Below are positions 27,478 to 36,108 of a stretch of DNA of 64,000 nucleotides, one piece after another. Under the pieces are notes generated by a model, which worked only from the letters and a program-made list of their open reading frames with translations, made no database searches and had not been told where the DNA came from. The position numbers and the translations under genes were made by a program. Within the stretch, counting starts at the first letter, position 1. Each line of letters begins with the position of its first letter. Source of the DNA: Roseivirga seohaensis (GTDB lineage: Bacteria > Bacteroidota > Bacteroidia > Cytophagales > Cyclobacteriaceae); the NCBI RefSeq assembly GCF_001592945.1, contig NZ_LRPB01000047.1:186001-250000 (forward strand), in the 5' to 3' direction.

Positions 27478-28446
27478 TCAAAAACCAATGGCTTTCTTGG
27501 CCCTAGCAAGAACTTCTCTAGCTACTACTCTGGCTTTTTCTTCACCGGCTTCTAATTTCTTGTTCAGTTCGTCAAGGTTATTCATGTAGTAATTGAAGAT
27601 TTCTCTTTCCTTGGCGTATTTTTCTAAAATTAGCTCATAAAGCGCAATTTTAGCATGTCCATAGCCATAATTTCCGCCTTCATAATTTGCTCTCATTTCT
27701 TGGGTTTGAGCTTCAGAAGCTATTAATGAATAGATGGCAAATGTGTTGTCAGTGTCGGGGTTTTTAGGAGCCTCAAGCGGAGCACTATCGGTAACGATTT
27801 GCATAATATTCTTCTTAAGGGCCTTGTCGGGCTGAAAAATATCAATGGTGTTTCCATAAGATTTACTCATTTTTTGGCCATCCGTACCAGGAATAGTCAT
27901 TACTTTTTCGTTAATCTTGGCTTCCGGAATTTTAAATATTTCTCCGTATTGATTATTGAAAGTATTGGCCATATCACGTGCCATTTCCAAGTGCTGTCTT
28001 TGGTCTTTTCCTACAGGAACATAGGCCGCATCGTAAAGTAAAATATCGCAGGCCATTAATACAGGATAAGTGAAAAGCCCAGCGTTTACATCTGAAAGTC
28101 TGTCGGATTTATCTTTAAATGAATGTGCATTGGCCAGCATAGGGTAGGGCGTCATGCAGCTTAAGTACCATGTGAGTTCGCAAACTTCTGGCACTCTTGA
28201 TTGACGGTAAAAGGTGTTTTTGTCAGTATCGAAACCAAAAGCCAACCACGCGGCTGCCACAGCATTGGTGTTGTCTATTCTTGTTTGTGGGTCTTTAATG
28301 GTGGTAAGTGAATGTAAATCAGCAATAAAGAAGAACGAATCGTTTTTAGGATCCTTTGATAATTCGATTGCTGGAATAATTGCGCCTAATAAATTTCCCA
28401 AGTGTGGTTTGCCTGAACTTTGTATTCCAGTTAAGATTCTTGCCAT
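27478..28446 (-). CDS. trpS: Tryptophan--tRNA ligase
   Basis: Class I synthetase of 322 residues charging tRNA-Trp. The start ATG at 28446 gives MARILTGIQSSGKPHLGN, which puts the HIGH-like PHLGN at residues 14-18 in the usual position. The KMSKS motif is exact (residues 192-196, DGQKMSKSYGN). Upstream in-frame codons would add about 30 residues not expected in this family. The gene diverges from the DUF1573 gene, with 110 nt between the two start codons. Confidence 0.96.
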   Translation of the reverse strand: MARILTGIQSSGKPHLGNLLGAIIPAIELSKDPKNDSFFFIADLHSLTTIKDPQTRIDNTNAVAAAWLAFGFDTDKNTFYRQSRVPEVCELTWYLSCMTPYPMLANAHSFKDKSDRLSDVNAGLFTYPVLMACDILLYDAAYVPVGKDQRQHLEMARDMANTFNNQYGEIFKIPEAKINEKVMTIPGTDGQKMSKSYGNTIDIFQPDKALKKNIMQIVTDSAPLEAPKNPDTDNTFAIYSLIASEAQTQEMRANYEGGNYGYGHAKIALYELILEKYAKEREIFNYYMNNLDELNKKLEAGEEKARVVAREVLARAKKAIGF

Positions 28447-28506
28447 GGATTTAATATTTGTCACAAATAAATGATTATTGACTGGTCGATTCAAGCATTG
28501 CCTTGT

Positions 28507-28514
28507 TATTTTTG
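28507..28514 (+). promoter_or_regulatory. Possible -7 element for the DUF1573 gene
   Basis: TATTTTTG fits TAnnTTTG and lies 42 nt before the ATG at 28557. The nearest TTG (28478-28480) is spaced 26 nt away, longer than ideal. Confidence 0.4.
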
Positions 28515-28556
28515 CTTGTGAACATATTAAAAACACATTCCTGTCGTCAATACCTT

Positions 28557-29591
28557 ATGACCAAATTCTTATGCTTTCTTTTTTTGATTTGTATTACTTC
28601 TTACGGTTTTGCTCAAAACCCTGAAGTGATTAATGTAGGAGTGATTGATGGAGAAGTAGGGACTTTTTATGGAAATTTTTCTTGGGAAAACACCTCTGAA
28701 GATACAGTAATGATCGGGTTTTGGTCTGGCGCGGAAAGGTTAAAACTAGAAAAGGAGAACTTTAAAGTGCATCCAAGAGAAGCCGTAGATATTCCTTATA
28801 CCATCCTTACAGAAGGCTATGTAGGAGGTTTCGAAATAGGGGTGAGAGTTTTAGACTCATCAGAAATTATTATAAAAGAATATGTTTTTCAAGGACGAAT
28901 TTTAACTCCAGTTATAGATGTATTTAAAGCTTATCGTAATGTATTTTGGCCATTTCGGTCTAAATATCAGGTAGTTAATTTCAGGTCGGGCTTTATTGGA
29001 GATGATTTAAGCGCGGAAATGATCCTGTACAATTTCGGAGGTGAACCATTGGATTTGAGAGCAACCAGCATTTCATCTTATTACGATGTAAGTTTTCAAC
29101 CTAATGAAGTGCCTCACAATAGCTTCACTAAGATGAATATTGTTTTAAAAACAGATTCTTTATTAGTACCAGGCTTTACAAAAGAGATTGTTCAAGTAAA
29201 GGATAAAAATGATTCGCTGGTATTTTCAATTCCAGTGCAGTTTACCCTTGAACAGAAACCTTCGGACTATACTGCCGACTCGCCATATTTGGCAATAAGT
29301 GATTTAGACCATGACTTTAAAGTAATGGCGCCAAACACTAAAAAGTCGGTAAATATTACACTTTCAAATCGAGGAAATGAGCCATTGGAGCTTATAAAGA
29401 TAGAAAGCAATTGCTCATGCTTGTTGTATGATGTGAAAAGGGCTGCTATAGCACCTGGCGAATCTGTAGAAATGCAGGTTACCTTTGATGCGACTGACAG
29501 ATTAGGCTTCGAAAGAAAAACACTAGCTATTTTTAGTAACGACCCCAGAAAACCTACTGCGGTCATTACTTTTAGAGCACATGTGAAATAA
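28557..29591 (+). CDS. Secreted DUF1573-domain protein
   Basis: A 344-residue exported protein with signal peptide (MTKFLCFLFLICITSYGFA) starting at the ATG at 28557; an in-frame TTG at 28503 would add 18 residues before the signal and is unlikely. The middle contains immunoglobulin-like beta strands (about residues 25-230). The C-terminal 100 residues match DUF1573: LSNRGNEPLELIKIESNCSC, then IAPGESVEMQVTFDATDR and FSNDPRKPTAVITF. This ASPM/SPD-2/Hydin-like fold is common in Bacteroidota envelope proteins; function is unknown. Confidence 0.88.
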   Translation: MTKFLCFLFLICITSYGFAQNPEVINVGVIDGEVGTFYGNFSWENTSEDTVMIGFWSGAERLKLEKENFKVHPREAVDIPYTILTEGYVGGFEIGVRVLDSSEIIIKEYVFQGRILTPVIDVFKAYRNVFWPFRSKYQVVNFRSGFIGDDLSAEMILYNFGGEPLDLRATSISSYYDVSFQPNEVPHNSFTKMNIVLKTDSLLVPGFTKEIVQVKDKNDSLVFSIPVQFTLEQKPSDYTADSPYLAISDLDHDFKVMAPNTKKSVNITLSNRGNEPLELIKIESNCSCLLYDVKRAAIAPGESVEMQVTFDATDRLGFERKTLAIFSNDPRKPTAVITFRAHVK

Positions 29592-29596
29592 TACTG

Positions 29597-30382
29597 CTAT
29601 TCCTCAATAATTTTGTTTAGCAGCTCAACAAGTTTGTTGTCATTTTTGATGGCACCTTTTAATGCATTAATCAGGTAATCAGGTACTTTTTCTCCTTTTT
29701 TGAGTTTAGAGCTCAAATCCGAAAACATCTCTGTGGCACTTTCTTTATTTTCCACTTTTTCAGAATACTTAAGCAGTGTTTCAAAGTCTTTTAACATGCT
29801 TTGTATAGAGGGGGCTATTTTAGGAGCAGCAGACTGGTAGTAAGAAGCGGGTTGTTCTTTGATTGAGTTTTTTAGCGCAATACAGCCATTATAATCTGCA
29901 ACAATTTGATCTATATCCTTTCTGGTAAATTCTTTTTCCTCAATTTTATCAGATACTTCTTCACAGTCTGAAAGGTAATCTGCCATTAGCTTTCTGAAAC
30001 CCATTATGCCGGGTAGTGCAAATGCTGGTGCGCCAAATTTCTGTAAAGCCACCATACCAAAATCATCCATTCTATTAGAATTAGAATATTTGTAAACGCT
30101 TAAGTAGTCTTCAGAAACAAGTAATCCGAAATGATATTGCTCACCAATTTTCATAGGTTTAATTAGCCCAAACTCTTCCATTGAAATGTTCTGGATGTCG
30201 AAAAGCTTAATGGTCTCCTTGTCCTTACCATTTTTTACAACAGCGTAAGGCATTCCATCAGAATTAGATAATAATTGAACATCGCCAGTTAAGGTTTCGC
30301 CTGTATGTTTTGTAAGAATGTCTTGGCCAACAACTGAAAATGAAAGAAGTAACAGTGTGAAAATTGATAAGTAGCGTTTCAT
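29597..30382 (-). CDS. Secreted protein of unknown function (261 aa)
   Basis: No family recognised. A signal peptide is clear (MKRYLSIFTLLLLSFSVVG). The mature part starts with DILTKHTGETLTGDVQLLSN, which resembles the short beta domain often found at the start of Bacteroidota envelope proteins that begin with KNGEVIEGKV-like sequence. The second half is helical and charged (CEEVSDKIEEKEFTRKDIDQ, ETLLKYSEKVENKES). The pattern TACCTTCG, one mismatch from TAnnTTTG, lies about 20 nt upstream on the minus strand. It is convergent with the DUF1573 gene (5-nt gap). Confidence 0.7.
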   Translation of the reverse strand: MKRYLSIFTLLLLSFSVVGQDILTKHTGETLTGDVQLLSNSDGMPYAVVKNGKDKETIKLFDIQNISMEEFGLIKPMKIGEQYHFGLLVSEDYLSVYKYSNSNRMDDFGMVALQKFGAPAFALPGIMGFRKLMADYLSDCEEVSDKIEEKEFTRKDIDQIVADYNGCIALKNSIKEQPASYYQSAAPKIAPSIQSMLKDFETLLKYSEKVENKESATEMFSDLSSKLKKGEKVPDYLINALKGAIKNDNKLVELLNKIIEE

Positions 30383-30503
30383 ATAGATTTATTGTGTTTG
30401 CGAAGGTAGGGCATATTTTTTTTTAATTCCACAGAATTGATGCTGCTTAATGCAAAGGGTGTAACCATTTTGATTATTTTAACGCCAGAAATCAATTCGA
30501 ATT

Positions 30504-31403
30504 ATGAGCGAATTTTTAATAACAGATGATTCTGTTCAAAATAAGTTAACCAAAGACCAAATGCTTGATAATCGAGATTTCTCGAATATTAAGAATGGAG
30601 CCGATTTAGAGCGTTTACTTCAAGAAAAGGGTAGAGATTACTCGAAAGCTTTGTATAACCTCGAATATGAAAGACAGCTTGAAAAGCTCCAGATAGAATT
30701 GGTTAAACTTCAGCACTGGATTGCTGAAACTAAACAAAGAGTCGCTGTAATTTTTGAAGGGCGCGATGCAGCAGGAAAGGGTGGAACCATTAAGCGATTT
30801 ACCGAGCACCTAAACCCGCGATCTATGCGCGTAGTAGCGCTGAATAAGCCTACAGATTTAGAAAAGGGGCAATGGTATTTTAGAAGATACATTAAGGAAC
30901 TTCCTTATGCTGGTGAAATGGTTTTTTTCGATCGTAGTTGGTATAACAGGGCTGTGGTAGAGCCTGTTATGGGGTTTTGTGACGAAGATCAGTATCAGCG
31001 TTTTATGCGTCAGGTTCCAGAGTTTGAGCATATGCTTTTTGAAGATGGTGTTCATATAATAAAATTTTGGTTTTCAATAGGTAAAGATGAGCAAGTCAAA
31101 CGCTTTAATGATAGACGAGCCAATCCCTTGAAACAATGGAAACTAAGTCCTGTGGATGAAAAGGGACAAGAAATGTGGGAAAGATATACCTATTACAAAG
31201 AGCAAATGTTTGCCCAAACGCATAACAGTTTCAGCCCTTGGGTTATCATAAAAACTAACACTAAAAAACAAGCCCGTTTAGAAAGCATCCGCCATGTACT
31301 TTCTAAGTTTGAGTACCCTGGTAAAAAAGAGGCAGATGTTGTGGTATTGCCCGACCCGAACATTGTAATGCGTTTCCACCGATCAATTTATCATTTGATA
31401 TAA
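30504..31403 (+). CDS. ppk2: Polyphosphate kinase 2 (PPK2), copy A
   Basis: PPK2 enzymes transfer phosphate between polyphosphate and nucleoside mono- or diphosphates. The 299-residue protein has the Walker A motif EGRDAAGKGG (residues 85-94), RFTEHLNPRSMRV, the Walker B region FFDRSWYNRAVVEPVMGFC, and the lid region RRANPLKQWKLSPVDEKG. Asp88 next to the P-loop is kept. An N-terminal extension of about 50 residues precedes the kinase domain. The stop codon overlaps the start of a second PPK2 gene by one base (TAATG), so both are made from one message. The two are not close enough to be a recent duplicate. Confidence 0.94.
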   Translation: MSEFLITDDSVQNKLTKDQMLDNRDFSNIKNGADLERLLQEKGRDYSKALYNLEYERQLEKLQIELVKLQHWIAETKQRVAVIFEGRDAAGKGGTIKRFTEHLNPRSMRVVALNKPTDLEKGQWYFRRYIKELPYAGEMVFFDRSWYNRAVVEPVMGFCDEDQYQRFMRQVPEFEHMLFEDGVHIIKFWFSIGKDEQVKRFNDRRANPLKQWKLSPVDEKGQEMWERYTYYKEQMFAQTHNSFSPWVIIKTNTKKQARLESIRHVLSKFEYPGKKEADVVVLPDPNIVMRFHRSIYHLI

Positions 31404-32185
31404 TGTCTGAATTAAAATACAACTTTACAGATAAGGAACTGAAGCTCTTGAATAGCAATAAGGCGATTAAGCTATTGCTAAAAGACAAGAATAACATCAA
31501 TCCCGAAAAGGTTTTGCGCTATGTGAAATATGAAAAGCGCCTTGAGGAGTTTCAGGTAGAACTTATCAAACTTCAGCAATGGGCCATTAATGAAGGAAAG
31601 CGAATTTGTTTGCTGTTTGAAGGAAGAGATTCAGCAGGAAAGGGTGGAGCGATTAGAAGGGTAACTCACCATTTGAACCCAAGAAATTACCGTGTAGTAG
31701 CCTTGCCAAAGCCTACTGAAGAAGAGCGTGGACAGTGGTATTTCCAACGTTATATTTCCCGTTTACCAAATCCAGGAGAAATCGTGTTTTTTGACAGAAG
31801 TTGGTATAACAGGGCCGTGGTAGAACCTGTAAATGGTTTCTGCACTAATGAAGAATATGAACGATTTATGCGCGAGGTCAATAACTTTGAAACTATGTTG
31901 ACCAACGATGGTATCATTCTGTTGAAGTTCTATTTCTCGATTACAAAGAAAGAGCAAGCAGCTAGGTTTAAGGCTATTCTGGAAAACCCACTAAAGCGCT
32001 GGAAGATGTCGCCAGTAGATGAAATGGCGCAAGAACTATGGGATTCTTATACAGAGTATAGAGTGAGAATGTTTGCAGAAACAAACACGAAAAATAACCC
32101 TTGGATTGTGTTGAAAGCGAATAAAAAGACTTCAGCAAGAATTCAGGTTATTAGACATATTTTAGAGAAAGTGCCATATAAATAG
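31403..32185 (+). CDS. ppk2: Polyphosphate kinase 2 (PPK2), copy B
   Basis: A 260-residue PPK2 with all kinase motifs: EGRDSAGKGG (residues 73-82), HHLNPRNYRVVALPKPTEEE, FFDRSWYNRAVVEPVNGFC and the lid ILENPLKRWKMSPVDEMAQE. It is shorter than copy A because the N-terminal extension is reduced. It starts one base inside the stop of copy A. Two adjacent PPK2 proteins may differ in nucleotide preference or form a mixed oligomer; this cannot be decided here. The stop lies 3 nt from that of the convergent lipoprotein gene. Confidence 0.94.
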   Translation: MSELKYNFTDKELKLLNSNKAIKLLLKDKNNINPEKVLRYVKYEKRLEEFQVELIKLQQWAINEGKRICLLFEGRDSAGKGGAIRRVTHHLNPRNYRVVALPKPTEEERGQWYFQRYISRLPNPGEIVFFDRSWYNRAVVEPVNGFCTNEEYERFMREVNNFETMLTNDGIILLKFYFSITKKEQAARFKAILENPLKRWKMSPVDEMAQELWDSYTEYRVRMFAETNTKNNPWIVLKANKKTSARIQVIRHILEKVPYK

Positions 32186-32188
32186 CCC

Positions 32189-33385
32189 TTACTTGAGGTG
32201 GTATGCAATCATCACCAAAGGGGCTTCAATACTTAGGCTACTAGCGAAATCCAAAAAGGCCTGTTCTTTTTCATTGAACTGGCTTTTCTCTTCCTTCAAT
32301 TTGCTGGCCCTTTCCAGGGCATAATCGGAGTCAATGATCATAATGATATCGCGATTACTAACTGTATGAGACCAGTAAAGTGGTAAACCTCCATCAACAT
32401 TATTTTCTGAAGTGGTTTTTAATACAGTTTTAAGTTCATTTTTAGTGTCATAAATCAAACGGTAAATTCCATTATTACGAAATTCAGTAAGGAGTAAGTC
32501 CGTGTTTCCTTGTAAGTTTGGGGTGTGATAAGCTTTGTCTTTATTATCGTTAGGAGTTCCAATAAGGTCTCGATTAGATTTTTTGGGGTCAAAAGTATCA
32601 TCAGGTAAAGCGTTGGAAGAGAAGTTCATTATAAACCGTGGAGTGAATTTGTCCCCTTGTTTTCTATAGATGGTGTCATTAAAATATGTGCTATAATAAG
32701 TTATGCCTCCTATGTTTTTCAAAATATTTCTTTCCTTGAAAGAGTGCGGGTTTTTGCCATTATGAATTTCTAGCTGACAGTCTGCCTTTTTGGTTTCCAA
32801 ATTATATTGAACCACTTCGCAAGACTTTCCATTCTCACCTAGTTCGTTTGGTATTTTACCCGTTTGGAATAAATAATTACCCTCAACTTTGCTAAATGCT
32901 TGAGCCACAAAAGGTAGCTTCTCACTTCTTTCAAAAATACCATTTTCATTATAAATTATTAATCTTCCTCTGGCATCTAGCACTTCAATATTACTCTTAT
33001 CTATTAAAAAATCCTGTACTTCTAGGTATTGGTCGGGGCCTTGCCCGGGTTTGGTAATGGCAAATTGAAAGTTACCTTTTAAATCATAAACAGAGAGCGA
33101 TCGACCGGAGTAGTAATCAAAGATATAAATCAATCCGTCCTCAATTAAAACCTTGTCAATTCGGTAGGCACGATGTTCTGGATGATATTTCAACGCAGTA
33201 TAGCCAATGTCATCAACTACATCCGACAATTTGCTTGGTGTAATTTCTGCAATAGAAATCACATCAACGTCTTCTAAACTAGAATCAGAGTTCTGGTTTT
33301 CAGAATTAGACCCACAGGATGATGTGAGAAAAATAACTGTAATGATTAATCCTGAAATTAGAAGTGCTTCTTTGGTTGATTTCAT
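32189..33385 (-). CDS. 6-bladed beta-propeller lipoprotein
   Basis: A 398-residue lipoprotein with signal MKSTKEALLISGLIITVIFL followed by lipobox TSSC (Cys24). The start at 33385 is chosen because it places the signal first; an upstream in-frame start would add 41 non-signal residues. The body has repeated blades, for example IEDGLIYIFDYYSGRSLSVY and then DLKGNFQFAITKPGQGPDQY, a pattern of the Bacteroidota 6-bladed beta-propeller family (NHL-like). A possible -7 element, TATATTTG on the minus strand, is at 33400-33407. Function unknown, probably protein or ligand binding at the cell surface. Confidence 0.83.
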   Translation of the reverse strand: MKSTKEALLISGLIITVIFLTSSCGSNSENQNSDSSLEDVDVISIAEITPSKLSDVVDDIGYTALKYHPEHRAYRIDKVLIEDGLIYIFDYYSGRSLSVYDLKGNFQFAITKPGQGPDQYLEVQDFLIDKSNIEVLDARGRLIIYNENGIFERSEKLPFVAQAFSKVEGNYLFQTGKIPNELGENGKSCEVVQYNLETKKADCQLEIHNGKNPHSFKERNILKNIGGITYYSTYFNDTIYRKQGDKFTPRFIMNFSSNALPDDTFDPKKSNRDLIGTPNDNKDKAYHTPNLQGNTDLLLTEFRNNGIYRLIYDTKNELKTVLKTTSENNVDGGLPLYWSHTVSNRDIIMIIDSDYALERASKLKEEKSQFNEKEQAFLDFASSLSIEAPLVMIAYHLK

Positions 33386-33478
33386 AAATATAAACTTAGC
33401 AAATATATTTTTGTGTTCTACCCAAATACGTACCTCTAGCCATGTTGTGGGGCAATAGGTTTGTTGATGTTTTGAATC

Positions 33479-33486
33479 TAAATTTG
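33479..33486 (+). promoter_or_regulatory. Probable -7 element for the FAD-dependent dehydrogenase gene
   Basis: TAAATTTG fits TAnnTTTG and lies 45 nt before the ATG at 33532. Confidence 0.45.
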
Positions 33487-33531
33487 CAGGAAATAAAAGA
33501 ACATTCACTTTAGAGATAAATACTCTACGCC

Positions 33532-35109
33532 ATGCAAAAGACTATAAAAACTACGCTTCGCCCCGAAGAAGCCTTCACTCCAGAATTATTTGAGGCCATC
33601 ATCCTGAAAAGGGCCAATATTACCAACCCTAAAAGTGTTCAGGTGCGGGCTTTAAAACGCTCCATCGATGCACGTTCTCGAAATGTAAAGGTGAATATTG
33701 AAGCGCAAGTCTTCATTAACGAAGAGCTTCCGCCTGTAATTTCCTACAAAAGAGATTATCCAGTAGTCACCAATGGCGAACCAGTCATTATTGTCGGTTT
33801 TGGGCCTGCTGGAATGTTTGCCGCATTGCGTTTAATCGAATTGGGTTACAAACCCATTGTTATTGAACGAGGCAGTGATGTGCAAAAAAGGAGACGCGAT
33901 CTTGCTGCCATCAACAAAGATCATGTTGTGAATCCTGAATCCAACTATTGTTTTGGAGAAGGAGGAGCAGGTACTTTTTCTGACGGTAAGCTTTATACCC
34001 GTTCAAAAAAACGTGGTGACATTCTCAGAACCTTAGAGATTTTAGTTGCCCATGGTGCTACTGAAGATATTTTAGTAGATGCACATCCGCACATTGGCAC
34101 CAACAAATTACCCAAAGTGGTACAAGAAATCAGACAGAGTATTTTAAATGCAGGTGGAGAAATTCATTTCGATACCAAAGTGGCTGACTTCATTATCAAG
34201 GAAAAAAGAATGACGGGAGTGGTTTTGGCAGACGGCTCTAAAGTAGAAGGCTTGGGTGTAATTTTAGCAACTGGCCATTCAGCAAGAGATATTTTCCATT
34301 TACTACAGAAGAATGAGGTATTGATTGAAGCGAAACCTTTCGCTTTGGGTGTAAGAATTGAGCATCCGCAATCACTGATCGACAAGATTCAATACCATTG
34401 CGATACTGATAGGGGCGAGTTTTTGCCAGCATCCTCTTACGCACTCGTTCATCAGACTTATCATGAAGGCAAACAAAGAGGTGTATTTAGCTTCTGCATG
34501 TGTCCGGGAGGTTTTATTGTGCCTGCGGCTACAGCTCCAGGCGAAGTGGTTGTAAACGGAATGAGCCCTTCAAGAAGGGATTCAGCCTTCGCTAATTCGG
34601 GTATTGTTTCGGCAGTTGAATTGGAAGACCTTACCGCGTATTCCAAATTTGGGGCTTTGGCTGGAATGGAGTTTCAGAGAGAAATAGAACAACGTGCTTG
34701 CCAGATTGCTGGAGGCACTCAAGCTGCACCTGCTCAGCGCATGACGGATTTCGTTAACGGCAGAGTTTCATCTTCTTTGAATGACACTTCCTATCAACCG
34801 GGCTTACTGTCTGTAGATATGCGTGAAGTATTGCCAGAGTCGATTCATTTGAGATTGAGAGACGCTTTCAAAGGCTACTCCAAGAAAATGAAGGGCTATT
34901 ATACTAACGAAGCGCAAATAGTTGGAGTAGAGAGCCGAACTTCTTCACCTGTTAGAATTCCAAGAGATAAAGACAGCTTAGAACATGTGGAAATCAAAGG
35001 CTTATTTCCTTGTGGGGAAGGAGCAGGTTTTGCTGGTGGAATTGTTTCAGCCGCCATGGATGGTGAGAAATGTGCTGAAAGCCTAATTGCTAGTTTGAAA
35101 AGAAAGTAA
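33532..35109 (+). CDS. NAD(P)/FAD-dependent oxidoreductase (COG2509-type dehydrogenase)
   Basis: A 525-residue flavoprotein. An N-terminal extension of about 80 residues precedes the FAD-binding Rossmann motif VIIVGFGPAGMFAALRLIEL. A second motif follows (NYCFGEGGAGTFSDGKLYTR), then GVILATGHSARDIF, the ATG region closing the nucleotide pocket. Near the C-terminus LFPCGEGAGFAGGIVSAAMD shows the FAD-pyrophosphate site. This family (uncharacterised FAD-dependent dehydrogenases) has no settled substrate. It is monocistronic, with its own promoter-like element, and is followed by a repeat-rich spacer. Confidence 0.87.
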   Translation: MQKTIKTTLRPEEAFTPELFEAIILKRANITNPKSVQVRALKRSIDARSRNVKVNIEAQVFINEELPPVISYKRDYPVVTNGEPVIIVGFGPAGMFAALRLIELGYKPIVIERGSDVQKRRRDLAAINKDHVVNPESNYCFGEGGAGTFSDGKLYTRSKKRGDILRTLEILVAHGATEDILVDAHPHIGTNKLPKVVQEIRQSILNAGGEIHFDTKVADFIIKEKRMTGVVLADGSKVEGLGVILATGHSARDIFHLLQKNEVLIEAKPFALGVRIEHPQSLIDKIQYHCDTDRGEFLPASSYALVHQTYHEGKQRGVFSFCMCPGGFIVPAATAPGEVVVNGMSPSRRDSAFANSGIVSAVELEDLTAYSKFGALAGMEFQREIEQRACQIAGGTQAAPAQRMTDFVNGRVSSSLNDTSYQPGLLSVDMREVLPESIHLRLRDAFKGYSKKMKGYYTNEAQIVGVESRTSSPVRIPRDKDSLEHVEIKGLFPCGEGAGFAGGIVSAAMDGEKCAESLIASLKRK

Positions 35110-35140
35110 AGAATCAGTAGGGGTAAATGTAAGATTGACT

Positions 35141-35206
35141 AAAATCCTCGTTGTAATCGAGGATTAGAGGGGTTTACTTAAATCTTCGTTTGAAACGAAT
35201 ATTAGT
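35141..35206. repeat. Two copies of a REP-like palindrome (family A)
   Basis: Copy 1 is AATCCTCG (35143-35150) against CGAGGATT (35158-35165), a perfect 8-bp stem with a 7-nt loop. Copy 2 is AATCTTCGTT (35181-35190) with AACGAATATT (35194-35203), a 10-bp stem with one mismatch. A third copy lies at 48516-48538, so this is a dispersed family with the form AATCyTCGTT-AACGArGATTAG. Confidence 0.75.
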
Positions 35207-35212
35207 TGGTAT

Positions 35213-35291
35213 AACCCTCCAAAAGTTGAAGATTCTATTTCATCAGTAATTAATTACCCCCTGAACTATGAATGAGAACTTTTGGAGGGTT
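35213..35291. repeat. 15-bp perfect inverted repeat spanning the gene spacer
   Basis: AACCCTCCAAAAGTT (35213-35227) is the exact reverse complement of AACTTTTGGAGGGTT (35277-35291), separated by 49 nt. It is in the spacer between convergent genes, right after two family A palindromes. It may be a small non-coding mobile element (MITE-like) or a long-range hairpin terminator. Confidence 0.75.
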
Positions 35292-35313
35292 GGCTAATTA
35301 AATAGAGCTATGA

Positions 35314-36012
35314 TCAATCTTTTCCTAAAATAAAATCTACTGCTGCCTGAGAATGGATATGGGTAGTATTAAAAATGGGAACGTTTAGATCACTTTCAGA
35401 AATCATTAAAGGGAATTCTGTACAACCTAGAATAACACCTTCAGCACCCTGCGAAATCATTTTATTGATGGTGTCCAATACATATTGCTTAGATGATTCT
35501 TCGATCCGACCAAAAGTCAGTTCTTTCTGGATAATCCAATGCAGTTCTTCAATCACTTCTGGCATTTCAGGAACGAGTACTTCAATACCAGACTGTCCAA
35601 TTCTACCGGTAATAAAATCCTCTTCCATGGTGAACTTCGTTCCAATAAAACAGACTTTGTTAATGCCTTTTCTTTTGATGGCTTGGGCTGTGGCATCAGC
35701 AATATGCAGCATTGCGACTTCAAGAGTTTCGTTTACTGTATCGAATACTTTATGAGGTGTATTTGCGCAGCACATAAGCGCTTCTGCTCCTGCAAGTTGA
35801 AGTCGTTTACCTGCATCAATAATCATATCAGCAATTGCTGCCCAATTACCTTCTCGTTGGTATTGGTGAATTAAAGATTGATTCAGATTGTAAAGCACTA
35901 AAGGAGGGTTGGTATTATCGCCAAAGTGCTCGTTCACCGCCTGATTAATATCTCGATAATACTCTACTGTGGAATGCCAAGAAGTTCCCCCGATTAAGCC
36001 TAGTGTTTTCAT
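35314..36012 (-). CDS. Aspartate/glutamate racemase family protein
   Basis: A 232-residue cofactor-independent amino-acid racemase. The ATG at 36012 gives MKTLGLIGGTSWHSTVEYYR, the standard start of the family. The two catalytic cysteines are Cys82 (MCCANTPHKVF) and Cys197 (ILGCTEFPLMIS). The family interconverts L- and D-Asp or Glu; the exact substrate is not decided by the sequence. A longer version from a TTG at 36033 is unlikely. Confidence 0.9.
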   Translation of the reverse strand: MKTLGLIGGTSWHSTVEYYRDINQAVNEHFGDNTNPPLVLYNLNQSLIHQYQREGNWAAIADMIIDAGKRLQLAGAEALMCCANTPHKVFDTVNETLEVAMLHIADATAQAIKRKGINKVCFIGTKFTMEEDFITGRIGQSGIEVLVPEMPEVIEELHWIIQKELTFGRIEESSKQYVLDTINKMISQGAEGVILGCTEFPLMISESDLNVPIFNTTHIHSQAAVDFILGKD

Positions 36013-36108
36013 TTTTATTATTGGTGAATTCAATGGTGGAAAAAATACACGATAGAGACGTTCTGTAAGCGAGGCTACCGGATTAAAGTAGCAGGGTAAT
36101 GGGTTATC

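Noticed and set aside
35375-35755. Open frame of 126 residues on the plus strand opposite the racemase gene
   Set aside because: The minus-strand frame matches the racemase family over its full length, including both catalytic Cys; the opposite frame has no domain or signal.
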